Shown here piece by piece: positions 37,654-40,163 of a stretch of 40,163 nt of DNA. The notes below the pieces were generated by a model. It was not told the origin of the DNA and ran no database searches. It was given only the letters and a program-made list of their open reading frames with translations. Position 1 is the first letter of the stretch; the number at the start of each line of letters is the position of its first letter. The stretch is from positions 4,866 to 45,028 of the forward strand of contig PAQG01000002.1 in NCBI GenBank assembly GCA_002709645.1. The letters are read 5' to 3'. The position numbers and the translations under genes were made by a program. The DNA is from Acidimicrobiaceae bacterium (GTDB lineage: Bacteria > Actinomycetota > Acidimicrobiia > Acidimicrobiales > UBA8592).

Positions 37654-38130
37654 ATGTTAGAACAAGGATCCCAAGCACCAAATTTTTCATCTAAGGATCA
37701 GAACGGAAACAACATTTCACTCTCTGATTTCCTAGGGAAATGGGTTGCTTTCTTTTGGTACCCAAAAGCATCTACCCCTGGTTGAGCGCTTGAAGCATCC
37801 GGGTTCCGTGTTAGAACTCAAGAATTTGAAAATGCTAATGCGGTTATTATTGGCGCTTCATTTGACTCTGTAAGTGCACAACTTGCATTTGCGCAAGAGG
37901 AAGATTTCCCGTTCGCACTCATCGCTGACGAGACCAGAGAAGTGGGGAGTGCATATTTCGCTGAAAGAACGCCAGAAATGAAATATCACGAATTCGGAAT
38001 TCCGAGAAGGATTAGCTACCTCATAAATCCGCAGGGGATAGTGCACAAATCATATGACCTTGAAGAATCAGGAATTGAACTTTCTGAACACGCCGAAGAA
38101 GTGCTTCAAGATATTATTGCTGCAACCTAA
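37654..38130 (+). CDS. Bcp/PrxQ-family peroxiredoxin, predicted selenoprotein (in-frame TGA at the peroxidatic position)
   Basis: Predicted thiol- or selenol-dependent peroxidase of 158 residues when TGA is read as selenocysteine. The frame runs from ATG 37654 through FFWYPKASTPG, then TGA at 37783-37785 (codon 44), then ALEASGFR and on to TAA at 38128. The family active site P-x3-T-x2-C is matched exactly as P37-x3-T41-x2-U44, so TGA stands where the catalytic Cys must be. Downstream landmarks (VIIGASFDS, PFALIADE, the conserved arginine in IPRRISYLINPQG) are intact in one frame. The protein has no Cys; the PrxQ resolving position +5 is S49. A nonsense mutation or sequencing error is the alternative. 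It ends overlapping the convergent methyltransferase by 4 bases. Confidence 0.85.
37783..37812 (+). promoter_or_regulatory. Candidate bacterial SECIS element with its UGA codon
   Basis: After UGA (37783-37785) and an 8-base spacer, AGCA (37794-37797) pairs with UGUU (37809-37812, one G-U). A two-base bulge UC follows, then CGG (37800-37802) pairs with CCG (37806-37808) around the loop GUU (37803-37805). The design of lower stem, bulged U, three-pair upper stem and a GU in the loop mirrors the minimal fdhF SECIS of E. coli that SelB binds. There are 17 bases between UGA and the loop, close to the fdhF spacing. The stem lies inside coding sequence, as bacterial SECIS elements do. Confidence 0.65.
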
Positions 38131-39203
38131 ACGGGCTTCCGGCACACATAGTAATTATTCCCAGCATCACCATCTACGCGGGCAACTTCGTCAACCGTGA
38201 AGCCAGCAGTGGTGAAGATTTCTCTAGCTTGTTGAGCCCCCCACATAGCCCCTAAGCCTTCTCCGCCGTAAGCCAATGAAACTGACATGCAATGCATGCA
38301 CGAGACTGTGTACCCAAAAGTTCCAATTGGGTGATCTAAATTTTCTCCTAAATGGCTCGATGCACAAAGGTCAGCACATAACCAGTAACCATTAGGTTTC
38401 AAACTCTTAAAAATACCAGAGACCATCTCTCGAGGCTTTGCTTGATCATGGACAGCATCAAAAGTTGTTATGAAGTCAAATTCCTCAGTTATATCAAGGT
38501 CGGCAGCATCCTGTTGGCGAAAATCAACATTACTTAAACCCATTTTGTCTGCTTCTTCACGGGCAACATTGATTGCTTCTTCTGAGAAGTCAATGCCAAC
38601 AAAAGAACTAGCTGGAAAAGCATTTCCCATAACGTTTATTGCGTGACCGGACCCACAACCTATATCCGCAACAACTATGCCGCTTTCCAGTTTTTCAATA
38701 ATGCCAGGTACTAGTGGCAGAACAGTTTTAACTAAGAGTGCATCAAATCGTGCAGCGCTCGCTTCAGCCATGATCTGATGAAATGTGGTGTATTCGCTAT
38801 ATGGAACGCCACCGCCATTTCTGAAATGATCCACGATCTGATCCTCAACTTTCGCAAGCAGAGGAATATATTGCATGTAAAGAGATTGATTTCGAGGTCC
38901 AGCAGACCTTGTTAGCATCGCAGCATGTTCAACTGGCAGAGTATAAAGGTCGCGGTTCGCATCGTACTCAACAATTTCAGCGGTCGTCATAGCTGAAATC
39001 CATTCACGTACATAACGTTCATCAAGTTTAGCTGTCTCCGCTATCTTCGTTATGGAACTTGGTCCGATGAGTGCCATCGTGTCAAATAGTTCAACTTTGT
39101 GTCCGATGCTGATCATCAAAGCAGCTGCAGCACCATTTAGGATCCCCCCGACTTTCTTGCCGAATTTCGAAATTTTCTGTAAATCTAAATTATCTTCACG
39201 CAT
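38127..39203 (-). CDS. SAM-dependent class I methyltransferase with N-terminal winged-helix dimerisation region
   Basis: 358 residues. The first 110 or so form a winged-helix region (LIGPSSITKIAETAKLDERY..REWISAM) like O-methyltransferase dimerisation domains. The Rossmann methyltransferase domain follows, with motif I VVADIGCGSGHA, FVGIDFSEEAI, and ITTFDAVHD. A late segment with two cysteines (VSCMHCMSVSL) and AMWGAQQAREIFTTAGF is typical of a widespread uncharacterised group. The methyl acceptor is unknown. The ATG is at 39203. It converges with the peroxiredoxin (4-base overlap) and lies 15 bases after the P-type ATPase, probably in the same transcript. Confidence 0.88.
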   Translation of the reverse strand: MREDNLDLQKISKFGKKVGGILNGAAAALMISIGHKVELFDTMALIGPSSITKIAETAKLDERYVREWISAMTTAEIVEYDANRDLYTLPVEHAAMLTRSAGPRNQSLYMQYIPLLAKVEDQIVDHFRNGGGVPYSEYTTFHQIMAEASAARFDALLVKTVLPLVPGIIEKLESGIVVADIGCGSGHAINVMGNAFPASSFVGIDFSEEAINVAREEADKMGLSNVDFRQQDAADLDITEEFDFITTFDAVHDQAKPREMVSGIFKSLKPNGYWLCADLCASSHLGENLDHPIGTFGYTVSCMHCMSVSLAYGGEGLGAMWGAQQAREIFTTAGFTVDEVARVDGDAGNNYYVCRKPV

Positions 39204-39218
39204 AGTTATGTTCCTTGT

Positions 39219-40163
39219 TCAAAATGTATTTGATCCAATTGTTTTATTAGATGGGAGAATTCCAGGTATAACTCGCTGAATAGAGATAATGAGAATTGCT
39301 GAAATGAAAACCGCTACTCCAACTAGACCCCAAGTCTTTCCATTGAGCCATTCAAGTTCAAAATAGTTTTGTGTGAAAGGTAAAGCAATTATGCATGCAT
39401 GAAGTCCAGCCATTGAAAGAGCTAGACCTATCTTCCACAGTCGCAGAGGCCTAGAAACAACTACGAGAACTACTAAACCAATCATTAGTAAAGCAATTGT
39501 TGCCGCTGATCGTGCTTCAGCTAATTCTTGGACCCCCACAGTGTCCCCAGCCCAATCTCTTGATTTCAGGTAGACAATCCATGTTGCAATTGCAGCAATT
39601 CCCCCAGCAGGAAGCGAGAAACGTAAAACTCTCCGCAGAAATCCAGATCTAACCAGATCAGTATTGGGAGCTAATGCGAGGATGAGACCTGGTAGGCCAA
39701 TACTGAAAGTTCCAATTAACGTTAATTGCCTAGGTAGGAAAGGGAATTCAATACCTTGAATTCCTATCAAAGCTGTTAAAAGAAGCGCATAAGCTGCTTT
39801 GGTAACAAACAGATTAGCGACGCGTTCAATATTGTTAATTACTTTCCGCCCTTGGGCGAGAACTGCAGGCAGGGTAGAAAAACTATTATCTAAAAGCACT
39901 AACTGGGCAACCCCCCGAGATGCTGAACTGCCACTTCCCATTGCTATTCCCATATCCGCATCTTTTAAAGCTAAAACGTCGTTCACTCCGTCTCCAGTCA
40001 TGGCTACGACATGCCCGTCTTTCTGAAGGGATGCAACCATGGATCTTTTCTGGTGCGGAGTGACACGCCCAAACACCGTAGATTCTTTAATAGCTTGAGA
40101 AAGCTTTTCTTCATCATCAAGAGTTCTGGCATCAACACTTTGATCCGCATTTGGTACCCCTGC
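39219..40163 (-). CDS. Cation-transporting P-type ATPase, CtpE-like, C-terminal part (5' end outside window)
   Basis: The last 314 residues of a P-type ATPase; the frame stays open to the window edge, so the gene continues beyond 40163. Seen are the end of the P domain (FGRVTPHQKRSMV, MTGDGVNDVLALKDADMGIA, GVAQLVLLDNSFSTL) and then about six C-terminal membrane helices starting at FVTKAAYALLLTALIG. The stretch LALAPNTDLVRSGFLRRVLRF is typical of the actinobacterial CtpE group, linked to calcium uptake in mycobacteria. The DKTGT phosphorylation site is outside. Ion specificity is not provable here. Confidence 0.92.
   Translation of the reverse strand, partial: AGVPNADQSVDARTLDDEEKLSQAIKESTVFGRVTPHQKRSMVASLQKDGHVVAMTGDGVNDVLALKDADMGIAMGSGSSASRGVAQLVLLDNSFSTLPAVLAQGRKVINNIERVANLFVTKAAYALLLTALIGIQGIEFPFLPRQLTLIGTFSIGLPGLILALAPNTDLVRSGFLRRVLRFSLPAGGIAAIATWIVYLKSRDWAGDTVGVQELAEARSAATIALLMIGLVVLVVVSRPLRLWKIGLALSMAGLHACIIALPFTQNYFELEWLNGKTWGLVGVAVFISAILIISIQRVIPGILPSNKTIGSNTF

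Noticed and set aside
37654-37785. Peroxiredoxin gene as a simple pseudogene ending at TGA
   Set aside because: Only one stop occurs, exactly at the catalytic Cys codon, with no frameshift and no other decay over 115 further codons, plus a SECIS-like hairpin. Decay remains possible but is less economical.
37858-38130. Two short open frames (62 codons each, opposite strands) in the 3' part of the peroxiredoxin region
   Set aside because: The plus-strand one is simply the in-frame tail of the peroxiredoxin from an internal ATG; the minus-strand one is its shadow. Neither has a ribosome site or independent family signal.

Overview
The window looks like chromosome from a free-living, probably marine, actinobacterium, most likely Acidimicrobiia-like. 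This placement is inferred from gene content and style, not from a marker gene. Supporting signs are a PASTA-domain kinase-family protein, a SAM-I/SAM-IV-type riboswitch ahead of a methionine gene, a CtpE-like P-type ATPase, and catabolic genes (sulfatase, haloalkane dehalogenase, thiolase, D-aminoacylase family). GC content is moderate and packing is very tight: many genes overlap by 4 bases (ATGA or GTGA) and no gene-free stretch exceeds 300 bases. No rRNA, tRNA, CRISPR array, insertion sequence or phage gene was seen.

Layout. Positions 1-5752 hold a truncated cysteine desulfurase coupled to mnmA (tRNA 2-thiolation), a divergent membrane protein, then ligA coupled to a HAD hydrolase. Positions 5749-12968 hold a small membrane protein, a PASTA receptor-kinase homologue whose catalytic residues are lost, gatC-gatA-gatB, a phosphopantetheinyl transferase and a family 2 glycosyltransferase. 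Positions 13013-17903 are a four-gene catabolic run: sulfatase, metallo-beta-lactamase-fold hydrolase, haloalkane dehalogenase and a tandem DUF1330-like protein. Positions 18018-26575 are amino-acid biosynthesis: ilvD on the minus strand with clearly higher GC, a nucleotidyltransferase-MFS pair, ilvB-ilvN-ilvC, and a riboswitch-controlled O-acetylhomoserine sulfhydrylase. Positions 26714-28376 are an AlkB/XylM-type hydroxylase, a plant-type ferredoxin and a small membrane protein. The rest (28391-40163) holds an MFS transporter, an orphan binding lipoprotein, an SDR, two amidohydrolases, a thiolase, an aldehyde dehydrogenase, a peroxiredoxin, a methyltransferase and the end of a P-type ATPase.

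The most notable item is the peroxiredoxin at 37654-38130. Its reading frame is interrupted by one TGA exactly where the Bcp/PrxQ family has its peroxidatic cysteine, and homology continues in the same frame on both sides. A compact bulged hairpin with a GUU loop lies at the right distance downstream to be a bacterial SECIS element. The protein has no cysteine at all. It is best read as a selenocysteine-containing peroxiredoxin that ordinary gene calling would miss. Secondary points of interest are the PASTA pseudokinase, the compositionally distinct ilvD, the alkane-hydroxylase operon with a possible Shine-Dalgarno switch, and the SAM riboswitch.
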